From positions 8,567 through 72,566 of the forward strand of contig CAYPSO010000008.1 of the NCBI GenBank assembly GCA_964413275.1: a stretch of 64,000 nucleotides of DNA, given 5' to 3'. The translations under genes were made by a program, and so were the position numbers. Every line of letters begins with the position of its first letter. Within the stretch, counting starts at the first letter, position 1. The notes below the pieces were generated by a model. That model did no database searches. It saw only the letters and a program-made list of their open reading frames with translations, and was not told the DNA's origin. This document shows positions 1 through 8,029 of this stretch, one piece after another. The stretch comes from JAABRE01 sp964413275. Lineage in GTDB: Bacteria; Cyanobacteriota; Cyanobacteriia; Cyanobacteriales; JAABRE01.

Positions 1-518
1 CTTTCTTGGATTTGTCGGTTATGATTTTCTTTTTGTTTATGCCAATCATAATTTAATTGTTTAATTTCTTGTTGTAAATTTTCCTGTCGTTGATTAAATT
101 CTTCATGAAATTGTTTAGAATTTTCTTGATATTCTGCAATCAAATCATCTAAACTTGTATCTGTAATTTCTTCTATGTCATGTAATTCTTGTAATTCTTG
201 AATTTCTAAAACTAATTCAGATTTTATTTGTTCTAATTTAGTAGCTTCAGCAATTAATTTTTCTGATAAATTACTAACGGAATTACCAAAACCTAGTTTC
301 AGGGTATCTAAATTTTTAATTGTTTCTTTTATCCCTGATTCTACTAACATATTTGCTGGATTATTTTTCTTTGTTTCTGTGACTATATTCATAGAAGTAT
401 CAGAAGTTTTTGGATTTTTGGTTACTTGTTTAAGTTGTGCGGCTATTTCGGCTTTTTCTTTTTCTAATTGACGATAAGCTTCTAAAATTTCTGCTTTGGT
501 ATTTTTAGTATTAACCAT
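1..518 (-). CDS. Coiled-coil protein, C-terminus outside the window
   Basis: The reading frame starts at the ATG at 518 (MVNTKNTKAEILEAYRQL) and runs open to base 1, so only about 172 N-terminal residues are seen. Composition is rich in E, K, Q and L with heptad-like spacing, indicating a long coiled coil. A central stretch (FGNSVSNLSEKLIAEATKLE) resembles the matching part of the next gene upstream (FGNVIKELAEKLTTESSKLE), so the two are paralogues. The start lies 16 bp after the stop of that gene on the same strand, which suggests one operon. I do not recognise the function; a structural or scaffold role is only a guess. Confidence 0.75.
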   Translation of the reverse strand, partial: MVNTKNTKAEILEAYRQLEKEKAEIAAQLKQVTKNPKTSDTSMNIVTETKKNNPANMLVESGIKETIKNLDTLKLGFGNSVSNLSEKLIAEATKLEQIKSELVLEIQELQELHDIEEITDTSLDDLIAEYQENSKQFHEEFNQRQENLQQEIKQLNYDWHKQKENHNRQIQE

Positions 519-534
519 TATTTATTCATCCTTT

Positions 535-1521
535 TTATTTAGTTGCTGTTGTACTTTGAAATGCTCTTAAGGCTAAATTCTGTGACTGATTTGTGGCTGT
601 TTGTAACTGCTCCATAATTTCAGTGATTTGTTGAGTTTGTTTTTCGATTTTAGCTTCTAAAGATAGTAGTTGTAATTCATATCCTTGTTTTTCTGCTTCC
701 CATTCTTTCTCAATCAAATCTGTTGCTACTTTACCTTGTTTTTCTGCTTCTTTAATTGCTTCTCCTTTAGCTTTATTATATTCTTCTTTAAGTTTATCTT
801 CAAAACCTGCTATCTTTTTCTGATTTTCTGTAAATAGTTTCTGTTGCTCTGCTAATATTTTTTCTCTCTCACCCCATCCTTTTTCTTTCTCTTGATTAAT
901 TATCATTAATTCTCGATCTTGTTTTCTTTTTTTATCTTCATATTCATCCATTTCTAATTTACGTTTTCTTTCGCTTTCATACTGATAATCTATTTCTTCT
1001 TGTTGTCTGAATTTAAGAGTTGATTCTGCCTCTTCCGTTACCATGACAGTAAATTCTTGTAACTCTTTTTCCCAAAGTTTTTGGGTTGTAGATATTTCTT
1101 TTTCTAAAATCTCTTTTTGATTATTAATCTGATGTTCTAATAATTTTAATTTTTCCTGATGTTCTTGAGTTAAAATGTGCAAGTTATCAGCGACTAAACG
1201 TATTTTTTTGATTTCCTTCAGATTTTCGGTTTCAACAGTGTAAGCTTTTTGTAATTCTTCTAGCTTGCTTGACTCTGTGGTTAACTTTTCTGCTAACTCT
1301 TTAATAACATTACCAAAATCTAATTGTAGGGTCGCTAAACCATTGATTATATTATCTACAGTATAGGAGGCCACTGTTTGTAACAATTCTTTATTTTTCT
1401 CTTTTTCAGCTTGTTCCTCTTTAGTTGCGATTTTTAAATCTTTTTGATTAATTTCAGACATTAATTTGACAAAATCTGCTACTATTCTCTCTTTAGAATC
1501 TATTTTCATGGGCTGGTTCAT
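535..1521 (-). CDS. Coiled-coil protein of unknown function (328 aa)
   Basis: The protein is almost entirely predicted coiled coil: charged heptads run from about residue 75 to 310, with no signal peptide or membrane segment. The conserved segment around residues 60-95 (LATLQLDFGNVIKELAEKL) is shared with the downstream paralogue at 1-518. The C-terminus is Q/T/N rich. Proteins of this look occur in cyanobacteria, but I know no assigned role. It is probably first in a two-gene operon on the minus strand, divergent from the XRE regulator at 1640, with about 118 bp between them for two promoters. Confidence 0.75.
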   Translation of the reverse strand: MNQPMKIDSKERIVADFVKLMSEINQKDLKIATKEEQAEKEKNKELLQTVASYTVDNIINGLATLQLDFGNVIKELAEKLTTESSKLEELQKAYTVETENLKEIKKIRLVADNLHILTQEHQEKLKLLEHQINNQKEILEKEISTTQKLWEKELQEFTVMVTEEAESTLKFRQQEEIDYQYESERKRKLEMDEYEDKKRKQDRELMIINQEKEKGWGEREKILAEQQKLFTENQKKIAGFEDKLKEEYNKAKGEAIKEAEKQGKVATDLIEKEWEAEKQGYELQLLSLEAKIEKQTQQITEIMEQLQTATNQSQNLALRAFQSTTATK

Positions 1522-1639
1522 TTTTATTGACCTTGATTTAATAAGCTTAATGACTATTTTATCAAGTTTATGTTAACACCATCTTGAATGATGTATCAAA
1601 ACATTGTAAAATTTCTTCAAAATAATGAGGATTTAAAAA

Positions 1640-1972
1640 ATGATAGAAGATTTTGGTAGTGTTATTCGACAAGCGAGAAAAGACAAAAGTTATAGTCAAA
1701 GAGTGTTAGCAAAACTAATTGGCATGGATTTTACCTATTTATCCAAATTAGAAAATAATCGGGCTGATTATCCCCCTAAAGAAGATGTAATTCGCTCTAT
1801 TGCTAAGGAGTTGGAATTGGATCAAGAAGAATTGATTTATTTAGCAGGTCGTATTCCTAAAAAAGAAACGGCATTACTCAAAGAACATTATAAAACCATG
1901 CCTGCATTATTCAGAAGAATTCGGGAAAACCCAGAGTTTGCTGAAAAAATGTTTCAACAACTAGATAAATAA
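1640..1972 (+). CDS. XRE-family helix-turn-helix regulator
   Basis: This 110-residue protein has an N-terminal HTH_XRE/Cro fold, about residues 7-65: GSVIRQARKDKSYSQRVLAK, then MDFTYLSKLENNRADYPPKE as the recognition-helix region, then a LAGRIP segment. Proteins with this domain form often precede an ImmA/IrrE-type metallopeptidase, but none follows here. The short C-terminal tail may be for dimerisation. It is divergent from the coiled-coil operon at 535-1521 and could regulate it; that is inference. Confidence 0.85.
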   Translation: MIEDFGSVIRQARKDKSYSQRVLAKLIGMDFTYLSKLENNRADYPPKEDVIRSIAKELELDQEELIYLAGRIPKKETALLKEHYKTMPALFRRIRENPEFAEKMFQQLDK

Positions 1973-2153
1973 ACAAAAAGTTACAAAATATTAAGAATTG
2001 AAATTTTGTTGGTCGAATTTCGACAACTTATCGTTAATAATCCCACGCTTTAATAAAATTACCATAATGCCTTGATAGTTTTGGAACAAGTGTGGGATTC
2101 CTACTGTTTGAAGTTTCCCAGATTAAATTTATTGATAATTGTCGATCGCAAAA

Positions 2154-2185
2154 AACACCAGATTTGTAAAAATAAATCTGGTGTT
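2154..2185 (-). terminator. Rho-independent terminator of chlP
   Basis: A perfect 12-bp stem (AACACCAGATTT / AAATCTGGTGTT) has an 8-nt loop. On the minus strand it is followed by a run of five T. It lies 45 bp past the chlP stop. The plus-strand side has no T tract, so it acts mainly for chlP. Confidence 0.8.
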
Positions 2186-2229
2186 AAAAATATGTTTTAT
2201 TTAATTAAATGGTTGATATTAAAAATATT

Positions 2230-3453
2230 TTAAGGTGCTAAAGCATTACCTCTAAGTAAACTGCCGATAGTTTTAGCTGTAATTTTTAGCTGTACTAAAG
2301 GATTAGCCGGTACTACTGTTTTATACAGATAACTGTCAAAGGTCAGTTTTTGTACATCTACATCAGCACACATTTCTACAAACGCTTCTCTAGTTGCGTC
2401 AGAACGGTAAAATACTGATTGAAGTATGTCTAATACCTTATAAGTTAAACCATATTTCTTATCCCAACGTTGCAGATATACTTTTAACTCGCTTTCGGTG
2501 GGGATACGTTGTCCATTATTGGAAATTTCAACAATGGTTTCAGCACACATCCTACCGGATTTAGCAGCAAAATAGATTCCCTCTCCACTGGATTTTGTGA
2601 CATATCCAGCAGCATCTCCCACTAAAGCAACTCTACCAACTACACGACGAGGACGAGGATGTTCGGGGATAGGATGGGCTTCTACTTTAATGATTTCACC
2701 GCCTTCTAAGCGTTTTGCTGCCCTAGCACGAATACCAGCTTGTAACTGTTTGATAATGGCTTTATTTACTTTCATCGTGCCAGTACCAACCGCTACGTGA
2801 TCGTATTTAGGGAATACCCACGCATAAAAGTCAGGGGAAACATCATTTCCCACATACATTTCTGCTAAATCGTGGTAGTAAGCCATTTTATCTTCAGGCA
2901 ATCTAATTCTTTCTTGAAAGGCGATCGCATAATTATAATCACCAGCATCAATAGCTTTAGCTACTCTAGAGTTAGCTCCGTCTGCACCAATTACCATGTC
3001 AACTTTCAGGGTTTTCATTTCCCCTTTAGTGTCACCATTAGAATGATCGGCATAGTGGAGGGTGTATGCTTCTGTGCTATTAGTGGGTATATCTAATTGA
3101 TACATTGTACCGTTAATTAGATTTGCTCCGCATTTAGCTGCTCGATTGCGCAAAAATCCATCCAATACTTCCCGACGACACATACCGATGTACTCGTCTT
3201 CTTTTAAAGTCTCACCAATATTAACTTCAATATTAGAAGGGGAAATCATCTTCATTTTACGCACTTGGCGATCGATAATTTCGGGAGGTAAGTCAAACTC
3301 GTTTACCATGCAGAGGGGAATAGCACCACCACAAGGTTTGGCGTTATCCAGTTTACGCTCGAATAAATAAGTTTCAATTCCCGCTTTTGCTAATACTTCT
3401 GCGGTAGATGAACCAGCAGGCCCAGATCCAACAACAGCTACCCTTAATACCAA
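2230..3453 (-). CDS. chlP: Geranylgeranyl diphosphate/chlorophyll reductase
   Basis: ChlP reduces the geranylgeranyl tail of chlorophyll and of geranylgeranyl-PP to phytyl, using NADPH and FAD, at the thylakoid membrane. The sequence shows an N-terminal Rossmann dinucleotide-binding motif (VAVVGSGPAGSSTAEVLAKA), the substrate-cap region CGGAIPLCMV, the middle VIGADGANSRVAKAI motif and the second FAD motif GRVALVGDAAGYVTKSSGEG. Length (407 aa) is normal for the family. The start appears to be TTG at 3453, because a GGAGAAGAG ribosome site precedes it and the Rossmann strand begins at once. chlI and chlG lie elsewhere in this window but not in the same operon. Confidence 0.95.
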   Translation of the reverse strand: MVLRVAVVGSGPAGSSTAEVLAKAGIETYLFERKLDNAKPCGGAIPLCMVNEFDLPPEIIDRQVRKMKMISPSNIEVNIGETLKEDEYIGMCRREVLDGFLRNRAAKCGANLINGTMYQLDIPTNSTEAYTLHYADHSNGDTKGEMKTLKVDMVIGADGANSRVAKAIDAGDYNYAIAFQERIRLPEDKMAYYHDLAEMYVGNDVSPDFYAWVFPKYDHVAVGTGTMKVNKAIIKQLQAGIRARAAKRLEGGEIIKVEAHPIPEHPRPRRVVGRVALVGDAAGYVTKSSGEGIYFAAKSGRMCAETIVEISNNGQRIPTESELKVYLQRWDKKYGLTYKVLDILQSVFYRSDATREAFVEMCADVDVQKLTFDSYLYKTVVPANPLVQLKITAKTIGSLLRGNALAP

Positions 3454-3702
3454 GGCTCTTCTCCTATAATCTCTCTCTGACTACGGATCATAAGGTAACA
3501 TGGACTATGCTTTTATAGCTACTGTTTAGTCTGTTATTGCCCTTTTTTGAAACACAGCTTAACATTTTTGTTACATAAGTTAATACAAATTGTTTCACTA
3601 AACTTAAATTACTTGACTAAATTACTAAATGGTTATATGATTATAGTTAAGAAATGTAAACTTCCCCCTGCTAAAAAACTAAAAGCAAAAGAGGCATTAT
3701 AG

Positions 3703-4116
3703 ATGAATCACTTTAGTAAAATTTTAGACACATCTTTTGAAGAAGCAATCTCTCAGGTAACTAACGCCCTTAAAGAACAAGGGATGGGAGTTCTCACAGA
3801 AATTGATGTCCAAGCAACCTTAAAGAAAAAAATAGATGTTAATTTTCGTAAGTATAAAATTCTTGGTGCTTGTCACCCAGTGATTGCTTACCAAATGCTA
3901 CAAACTGACGATAAAGCAGGAGTTTTTTACCCTTGTAATGTAGTTGTACAAGAACATGAGGATGGCAGAGTTGAGGTATCAGCAGTCGATCCTTTAATGA
4001 TGTTTTTGACTATACACAGTCCTAAAGCTAAAGAAATTGCTCTTGATGCCAGTCAAAAAATGCAAGCAGTAATGGAACGTTTGGGTAAACCTGAGTTAGT
4101 GACTTTGGCTAGTTAG
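3703..4116 (+). CDS. DUF302 family protein
   Basis: This 137-residue soluble protein matches the DUF302 fold: an N-terminal segment of the form FEEAISQVTNALKEQGMGVL, then TEIDVQATLKKK, then a conserved ILGACHPVIAYQMLQ core with a cysteine, and a C-terminal DPLMMFLTI helix. The biochemical role is unknown. DUF302 proteins are often found beside sulfur or metal handling and stress genes, and this one leads a same-strand series of DUF2892, Rieske, D1-like and rhodanese genes. A ribosome-binding-like AGAGG lies upstream. Confidence 0.85.
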   Translation: MNHFSKILDTSFEEAISQVTNALKEQGMGVLTEIDVQATLKKKIDVNFRKYKILGACHPVIAYQMLQTDDKAGVFYPCNVVVQEHEDGRVEVSAVDPLMMFLTIHSPKAKEIALDASQKMQAVMERLGKPELVTLAS

Positions 4117-4206
4117 AGATTAGAGCCAAGTGTTACTAAACTTGTGGAAGAAGTTTATTTATTGAGTAAAAACGTTTAATTTATTAATTTTAAGGAGAAA
4201 ATAGCC

Positions 4207-4422
4207 ATGTTTAATAATGTAGGTACAATTGACCGCCTAATTCGTTTAATTTTAGCCGTAGGATTAGCTTATTTCGGTTTAGTAGTTTATAGCGGTTCTA
4301 CTTTAGGAATTGTGTTAACCATTGTTGCTGCTGTTTCTGCCCTGACTGCTTTAGCTGGTTCTTGTATGCTTTATGGTTTACTCGGTATCAATACTCGTAA
4401 AGAAAATCCCCAACAAAACTAA
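4207..4422 (+). CDS. DUF2892 (YgaP transmembrane-type) membrane protein
   Basis: A 71-residue protein with the DUF2892 signature at the N-terminus (NVGTIDRLIRLILAVGLAYF), two hydrophobic segments (about 11-30 and 36-55) and a terminal CMLYGLLGINT motif. The same domain anchors rhodaneses such as YgaP in the inner membrane, and a separate rhodanese lies 1.9 kb downstream. It follows DUF302 by 90 bp and has a good AAGGAG site before the ATG. A role in sulfane sulfur handling is inference from context. Confidence 0.85.
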   Translation: MFNNVGTIDRLIRLILAVGLAYFGLVVYSGSTLGIVLTIVAAVSALTALAGSCMLYGLLGINTRKENPQQN

Positions 4423-4424
4423 AT

Positions 4425-4459
4425 AAGCTAATAGCTAACAGCTAACAGCTATTAGCTAC
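4425..4459. repeat. Short heptamer-type repeat (TAGCTAACAGC)
   Basis: Degenerate tandem copies of a TTAGCTG/TAACAGC heptamer sit between the DUF2892 and Rieske genes. The same unit recurs at 22432, 28495, 38310, 40944 and 46505. These are short tandemly repeated repetitive sequences typical of cyanobacteria. Confidence 0.6.
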
Positions 4460-4496
4460 TTGTTAAATCTAATAAGAAATATGGAGGTATAAACCA

Positions 4497-5030
4497 ATGG
4501 ACGAGAGTTTTCCCTTAGAAAGCCCATCCATGTCACGCAGACAGTTACTAAATTTTCTCACTGGTGCTGTTGTTGCCGCTACTGCTGGTGCAGCCCTTTA
4601 TCCTACCAGTAAATTTTTCATGCCGCCTTCAGAAGTTGGTGAAGATGGCTCGATACTTGCAAAGGATATTAAGGGAAATCTAATTCCTGCCAGTCAAATT
4701 TTAGCAGAATCCCCCGGAACTAGGGCTTTAGTTGCAGGACTAGCCGGAGAACCCACTTATCTTACTCTTAGAGAAGATGGAACATTACATCCTTGGGGAA
4801 TTACCGATAACTGCACCCATTTAGGCTGTACGTTTCCTTGGAATGCTAACGATAATCAATTTCAATGTCCCTGTCACGGTTCTCGTTACGATGCTGAAGG
4901 GAGGGTATTACGAGGCCCTGCACCGCTTCCTTTGCGACTTGCCCATGTAAAAGTTGAGGGTAACAATATTCGGATTTCTCCTTGGACAGAAACCGATCCC
5001 CGTACAGGCGAAAACCCTTGGTGGGTTTAA
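4497..5030 (+). CDS. petC: Cytochrome b6f Rieske iron-sulfur protein (alternative PetC)
   Basis: The protein carries the two [2Fe-2S] ligand motifs CTHLGC (about residues 106-111) and CPCHGS (about 124-129) and the C-terminal SPWTETDPRTGENPWWV of cyanobacterial PetC. The N-terminus has a twin-arginine-like SRRQLLNFLTG followed by one membrane anchor, consistent with Tat insertion into the thylakoid. At 177 aa it is normal length. There is no petA next to it, unlike the usual petC-petA pair, and it lies between DUF2892 and a D1 variant. I infer an accessory PetC2-type copy used under special conditions. AGGAGG-like GGAGG precedes the ATG. Confidence 0.88.
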   Translation: MDESFPLESPSMSRRQLLNFLTGAVVAATAGAALYPTSKFFMPPSEVGEDGSILAKDIKGNLIPASQILAESPGTRALVAGLAGEPTYLTLREDGTLHPWGITDNCTHLGCTFPWNANDNQFQCPCHGSRYDAEGRVLRGPAPLPLRLAHVKVEGNNIRISPWTETDPRTGENPWWV

Positions 5031-5492
5031 TAATCTCAAAATCTAAAAGACTAAAGGGTAAATTAAGAGTGGGATTAGTTATTAATTCTGAAAAAATCCT
5101 AAGCTGTAACGCTCTCATGCTTATTTAGAGAGATATAATATTAGTGTGGCGATCTGTTTGCGATCTTCGATCGCATAATCTCTAAACAACCCTTAAGCAA
5201 TTAAACACAACATTCCATCGAAGTTCCATTTTTTAGTAAGGTACTTTGTAATTTAGCAGTTTTAGAAAGGGTCAAACAAACCCTTAACGGGAATGGAAAC
5301 TCCACCAAAGTTTACTATCAACAAATAAGTCTTTAAGTTTTTTAAGAGAAAGTTTAGTTTATTTTCTCAATGCTTCTAAGTCTGGTGAAATCAAAATAAA
5401 TACAGACTATCGGGAGATTCAATTCACTGCCGAAACTTTTCCACCGCAGTGTAAGTATTTTTAACACGAATAGTTAGATAGGAGTGTCTATT
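5031..5492 (+). other. Long leader/intergenic region before the D1-like gene
   Basis: These 462 bp hold no credible gene. A possible -10 hexamer TATAAT lies at 5134-5139. A HIP1-like palindromic patch (GCGATCTTCGATCGC) lies near 5161, and AGGAG at 5480-5484 is well placed for the ATG at 5493. The separation from the Rieske gene suggests that the D1-like gene has its own promoter and a long 5' UTR, as psbA genes often do. No known riboswitch was recognised. Confidence 0.45.
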
Positions 5493-6050
5493 ATGACTAC
5501 TTTAATTCAACGTCGTTCCGAACTCGATTTTTTGCAAATCTGGGAAAGGTTTTCCCAATGGATTACCAGTACAGAAAATCGCATTTATCTCGGCTGGTTT
5601 AGCGTGCTGATGATTCCTAGTTTGTTGGTTGCTGCCACCGTTTTTGCGATTGCCTTTATTGCTGCTCCTCCTGTGGATATTGACGGTATCCGAGAACCAG
5701 TAATTGGCTCGCTTTTAGGTGGCAACAACATTGCTACCGCAGCAGTTATTCCTACTTCTGCGGCCATCGGTTTACATTTTTATCCATTATGGTCAGCTAG
5801 TTCTGTAGATGAGTGGCTTTATAATGGAGGCCCTTACCAACTGATAATACTTCATTTCCTCATCGGTGTTTGGGCTTATTTAGGCAGACTTTGGGAATTA
5901 AGCTATCGCTTAGGAATGCGTCCTTGGATTGCCTTGGCTTTTTCTGCACCTGCTGCTGCCGTAACATCTGTTTTACTGGTTTATCCCATTGGCCAAGGTA
6001 GCTTTTCCGAAGGAATGCCCTTGGGTATTTCTGGGACTTTTCACTTGTAG
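5493..6050 (+). CDS. psbA: Truncated, divergent photosystem II D1-like protein
   Basis: The 185 residues align with the first half of D1: VDIDGIREPV, GLHFYPLW, DEWLYNGGPYQL, WELSYRLGMRPW and YPIGQGSF are clear. It stops after GISGTFHL, at D1 residue about 182, so helices A-C and the TyrZ position (Y164 here, Y161 in D1) are kept. The chlorophyll, quinone and most metal ligands of helices D and E (H198, H215, C-terminus) are missing. The D1 D170 manganese ligand is E173 here, and Q130 is L133. Full D1 is about 344-360 aa. The frame ends at a TAG that abuts a dispersed repeat at 6051. It may be a degraded rogue D1 or a functional short form; I lean to truncation. Confidence 0.85.
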   Translation: MTTLIQRRSELDFLQIWERFSQWITSTENRIYLGWFSVLMIPSLLVAATVFAIAFIAAPPVDIDGIREPVIGSLLGGNNIATAAVIPTSAAIGLHFYPLWSASSVDEWLYNGGPYQLIILHFLIGVWAYLGRLWELSYRLGMRPWIALAFSAPAAAVTSVLLVYPIGQGSFSEGMPLGISGTFHL

Positions 6051-6149
6051 TTTTTTAATTAAATGAACTACAAAAATTAAAATGTAGGGTGCGTCAGACA
6101 GATAAATTATCGATAAATTCATATTACTGAAAAATCTGACGCACCCTAC
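6051..6149. repeat. Dispersed palindromic repeat, copy 1 (GTAGGGTGCGTCAGA)
   Basis: An imperfect palindrome runs from GTAGGGTGCGTCAGA at 6084 to TCTGACGCACCCTAC ending at 6149, plus a flank with AAATGAACTACAAAAA. The same unit, flank included, occurs inverted at 46537-46637. It starts immediately after the stop codon of the truncated D1-like gene. Confidence 0.8.
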
Positions 6150-6245
6150 TGGACTGTTTCAACTAAAATAGGGCAATAGATTGTCTTTATGATTTGGTGG
6201 GCATTGCCCACCCTACTAATGCACACTTTTAACTGAAACAGTCCA
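6150..6245. mobile_element. MITE-like element with terminal inverted repeats
   Basis: The ends are inverted copies of TGGACTGTTTCA(A/G)(C/T)TAAAA. The centre holds a GGTGGGCATTGCCCACCCTAC palindrome of the family seen at 10321 and other sites. A solo end of the same element (30 bp) lies at 25285-25314. There is no coding capacity, so any movement would depend on a transposase supplied elsewhere. Confidence 0.6.
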
Positions 6246-6339
6246 CTACTACAATTATTGTGTTCTATTAACCTGAAAGCTGCTGTAAATAATTCAGAAA
6301 CATCAAAAAATTTAGTACAGCTAGATAAAAGATTTGAAA

Positions 6340-6717
6340 ATGACATCTATTTTAGACTCCCAACCACAAATTATTAATCTTTCACCAAAGGAATTTAGTA
6401 AATTACCCAAGCCACCTCGATTAATTGATGTTCGCAGTAGTTTTGAATATTCTCTGTTTCATGCTCCAAACTCACTCAATATAAGTCTTCCCCGCATTTT
6501 GATCGGGAATACTTCTTGGCTGCGCCGTTGGTTTCTCCCTCAGTGGTTTCGAGAGTTACCAAAAGATGAACCCATTGCCCTAATTTGTCTTACATCTCAT
6601 CGCAGTCCAATTGCTGCCAAACAATTGGTAAAAGCTGGATTGACAAGAATTTACAATATTACTGGAGGCATGATGGCATGGCGAAAACTGGGGCTTCCTA
6701 CTTGTAAAAGCAAATAA
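6340..6717 (+). CDS. Rhodanese-domain sulfurtransferase
   Basis: A single rhodanese domain of about 125 aa. PRLIDVRSSFEYSLFHAPNS is the CH2A-type N-terminal motif, the active-site loop is CLTSHRS with the catalytic cysteine at about residue 88, and TRIYNITGGMMAWRKLGLP is the C-terminal motif. It would carry sulfane sulfur as a persulfide in the cytoplasm. The ATG at 6340 is preferred to the in-frame TTG at 6334 because the domain begins soon after. It lies 33 bp before a permease on the same strand, so the two are probably co-transcribed. Confidence 0.88.
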   Translation: MTSILDSQPQIINLSPKEFSKLPKPPRLIDVRSSFEYSLFHAPNSLNISLPRILIGNTSWLRRWFLPQWFRELPKDEPIALICLTSHRSPIAAKQLVKAGLTRIYNITGGMMAWRKLGLPTCKSK

Positions 6718-6750
6718 ATAAAATAACTTAATGAATAGGAATTTAAGCCC

Positions 6751-7737
6751 ATGTGGAAAATTTTATCCGCTCTGCAAAAAAATTTAGTTTGGTCTGTTCC
6801 CGCTTTTATGATTGCAGGGATTATCTTTGGTGCATTAATTAACGCAAGTTTTCTCAAAGCTGCAATTGTTCCCCTAACTTTTCTGATGGTTTATCCGATG
6901 ATGATTAACCTCCAGATTGCTAAAGTCTTTGCCGGGGGAGATTTTAAACTGCAAGCAATTACCCAATTGATTAACTTTGCCATTGTACCCTTTTTTGCTT
7001 TTGGCATTGGTAAGTTATTTTTTAGCGAGAGCCCCTTAGTTTTATTGGGATTGTTACTTACTTCCTTGCTTCCTACCAGTGGGATGACTATTTCTTGGAC
7101 AGGTTTTGCTAAAGGGAATCTCAATGCAGCGATTAAAATGACTGTAATTGGTTTAATAGCTGGTTCTTTGGCTACTCCCCTCTATGCCAAATTTTTGATG
7201 GGTACAGTAGTGGAAATTCCTTTAGTTGAAGTGTTTAAGCAGATTGTAATTATTGTCTTTCTACCGATGCTATTGGGGTTTGTCACTAAACGAGTAATTA
7301 TCGCCACCGTCGGAGAGAGTAAATATAACAAAAATCTCAAGCAAAAGTTTCCTGTGTTTTCCACCATTGGTGTCTTAGGTATTGTCTTTGTCGCCATGGC
7401 ACTGAAAGCCAAGTCAATTGTTTCTAATCCTGTGGAGATTTTATCTTTCTTTGTGCCGTTAATAATTATTTATGGCTTCAATTTTGTTTTAAGTACCTTG
7501 ATTGGTAAAGCTTTATTTTCACGGGAAGATGCTATAGCTCTAGTTTATGGCACAGTAATGCGGAATCTTTCTATTGCTCTGGCGATCGCCATTACGGTAT
7601 TTGGTTCGGAAAAAGGCTCAGAAATCGCCTTAATTATTGCTATGGGGTATATCATTCAAGTTCAATCCGCCGCTTGGTACGTCAAGTTAACCGACAAAAT
7701 CTTTGGCGCACCTGCAATGGAAGCGCAACTTGAATAA
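6751..7737 (+). CDS. BASS/ACR3-superfamily permease
   Basis: A 328-residue integral membrane protein with about ten hydrophobic segments. The architecture and motifs (PLTFLMVYPMMINLQ, LLPTSGMTISWTGFAKGN, YGTVMRNLSIALAIAI) fit the bile acid:sodium symporter / arsenite ACR3 superfamily. Annotated relatives are called arsenic resistance proteins, but the cysteine that ACR3 uses near TM4 is not seen, so arsenite is not assured as substrate. Cotranscription with a rhodanese suggests transport of a sulfur compound or organic anion; that is inference. Confidence 0.75.
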   Translation: MWKILSALQKNLVWSVPAFMIAGIIFGALINASFLKAAIVPLTFLMVYPMMINLQIAKVFAGGDFKLQAITQLINFAIVPFFAFGIGKLFFSESPLVLLGLLLTSLLPTSGMTISWTGFAKGNLNAAIKMTVIGLIAGSLATPLYAKFLMGTVVEIPLVEVFKQIVIIVFLPMLLGFVTKRVIIATVGESKYNKNLKQKFPVFSTIGVLGIVFVAMALKAKSIVSNPVEILSFFVPLIIIYGFNFVLSTLIGKALFSREDAIALVYGTVMRNLSIALAIAITVFGSEKGSEIALIIAMGYIIQVQSAAWYVKLTDKIFGAPAMEAQLE

Positions 7738-7765
7738 ATTTATCTGGGAGTCAAAATAATGAGAC

Positions 7766-8029
7766 ATAAAACTCCTCGATGGCTCAATTGTAGAGTTGGA
7801 AACGGGACTTTTAGCAATGGGTTCTCGCTACCACCATACCTATCTTTCTAACTTTAATTTGGAAAAAGAAAGAGACTATCTAGTAACTGACAAAACCGGA
7901 CGAACTTCTCATCCTCGGATTTTTGCCATTGGCGACCTCAAAGTAGGACTCAATCAAGTAGCGCGATCGCTCCTAAATATAGTCCTAGAGGAAATATTGG
8001 CTCTCCCATTGAAAATAAACAAACTTTAA
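7766..8029 (+). pseudogene. C-terminal remnant of a thioredoxin-reductase-like flavoprotein
   Basis: The frame reads IKLLDGSIVELETGLLAMGS and then TSHPRIFAIGDLKVGLNQVA, which is the second FAD-binding motif (G-D) and C-terminal helix of the thioredoxin reductase / NAD(P)-flavoprotein family. The N-terminal FAD and NADPH domains, about 200 residues, are missing. There is no convincing start, since similarity begins upstream of the first ATG. It runs directly into a second remnant at about 7990 in another frame. I read it as a deletion relic. Confidence 0.6.

Noticed and set aside
4846..5118. Antisense open frame over the Rieske gene
   Set aside because: It is a shadow of the Rieske coding frame; the plus strand has the unmistakable iron-sulfur ligands.
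5281..5330. CRISPR-like phrase (GGGAATGGAAAC near a GTTTAC)
   Set aside because: It occurs once only, with no repeat spacing; it is part of the leader before the D1-like gene.
6146..6346. Minus-strand open frame of 66 codons
   Set aside because: It is made from the MITE-like repeat at 6150-6245 and has no credible start or domain.
6751..7737. Arsenite exporter (ACR3) as a firm call
   Set aside because: The superfamily fits, but the conserved transport cysteine is not seen and no arsenic genes are adjacent.
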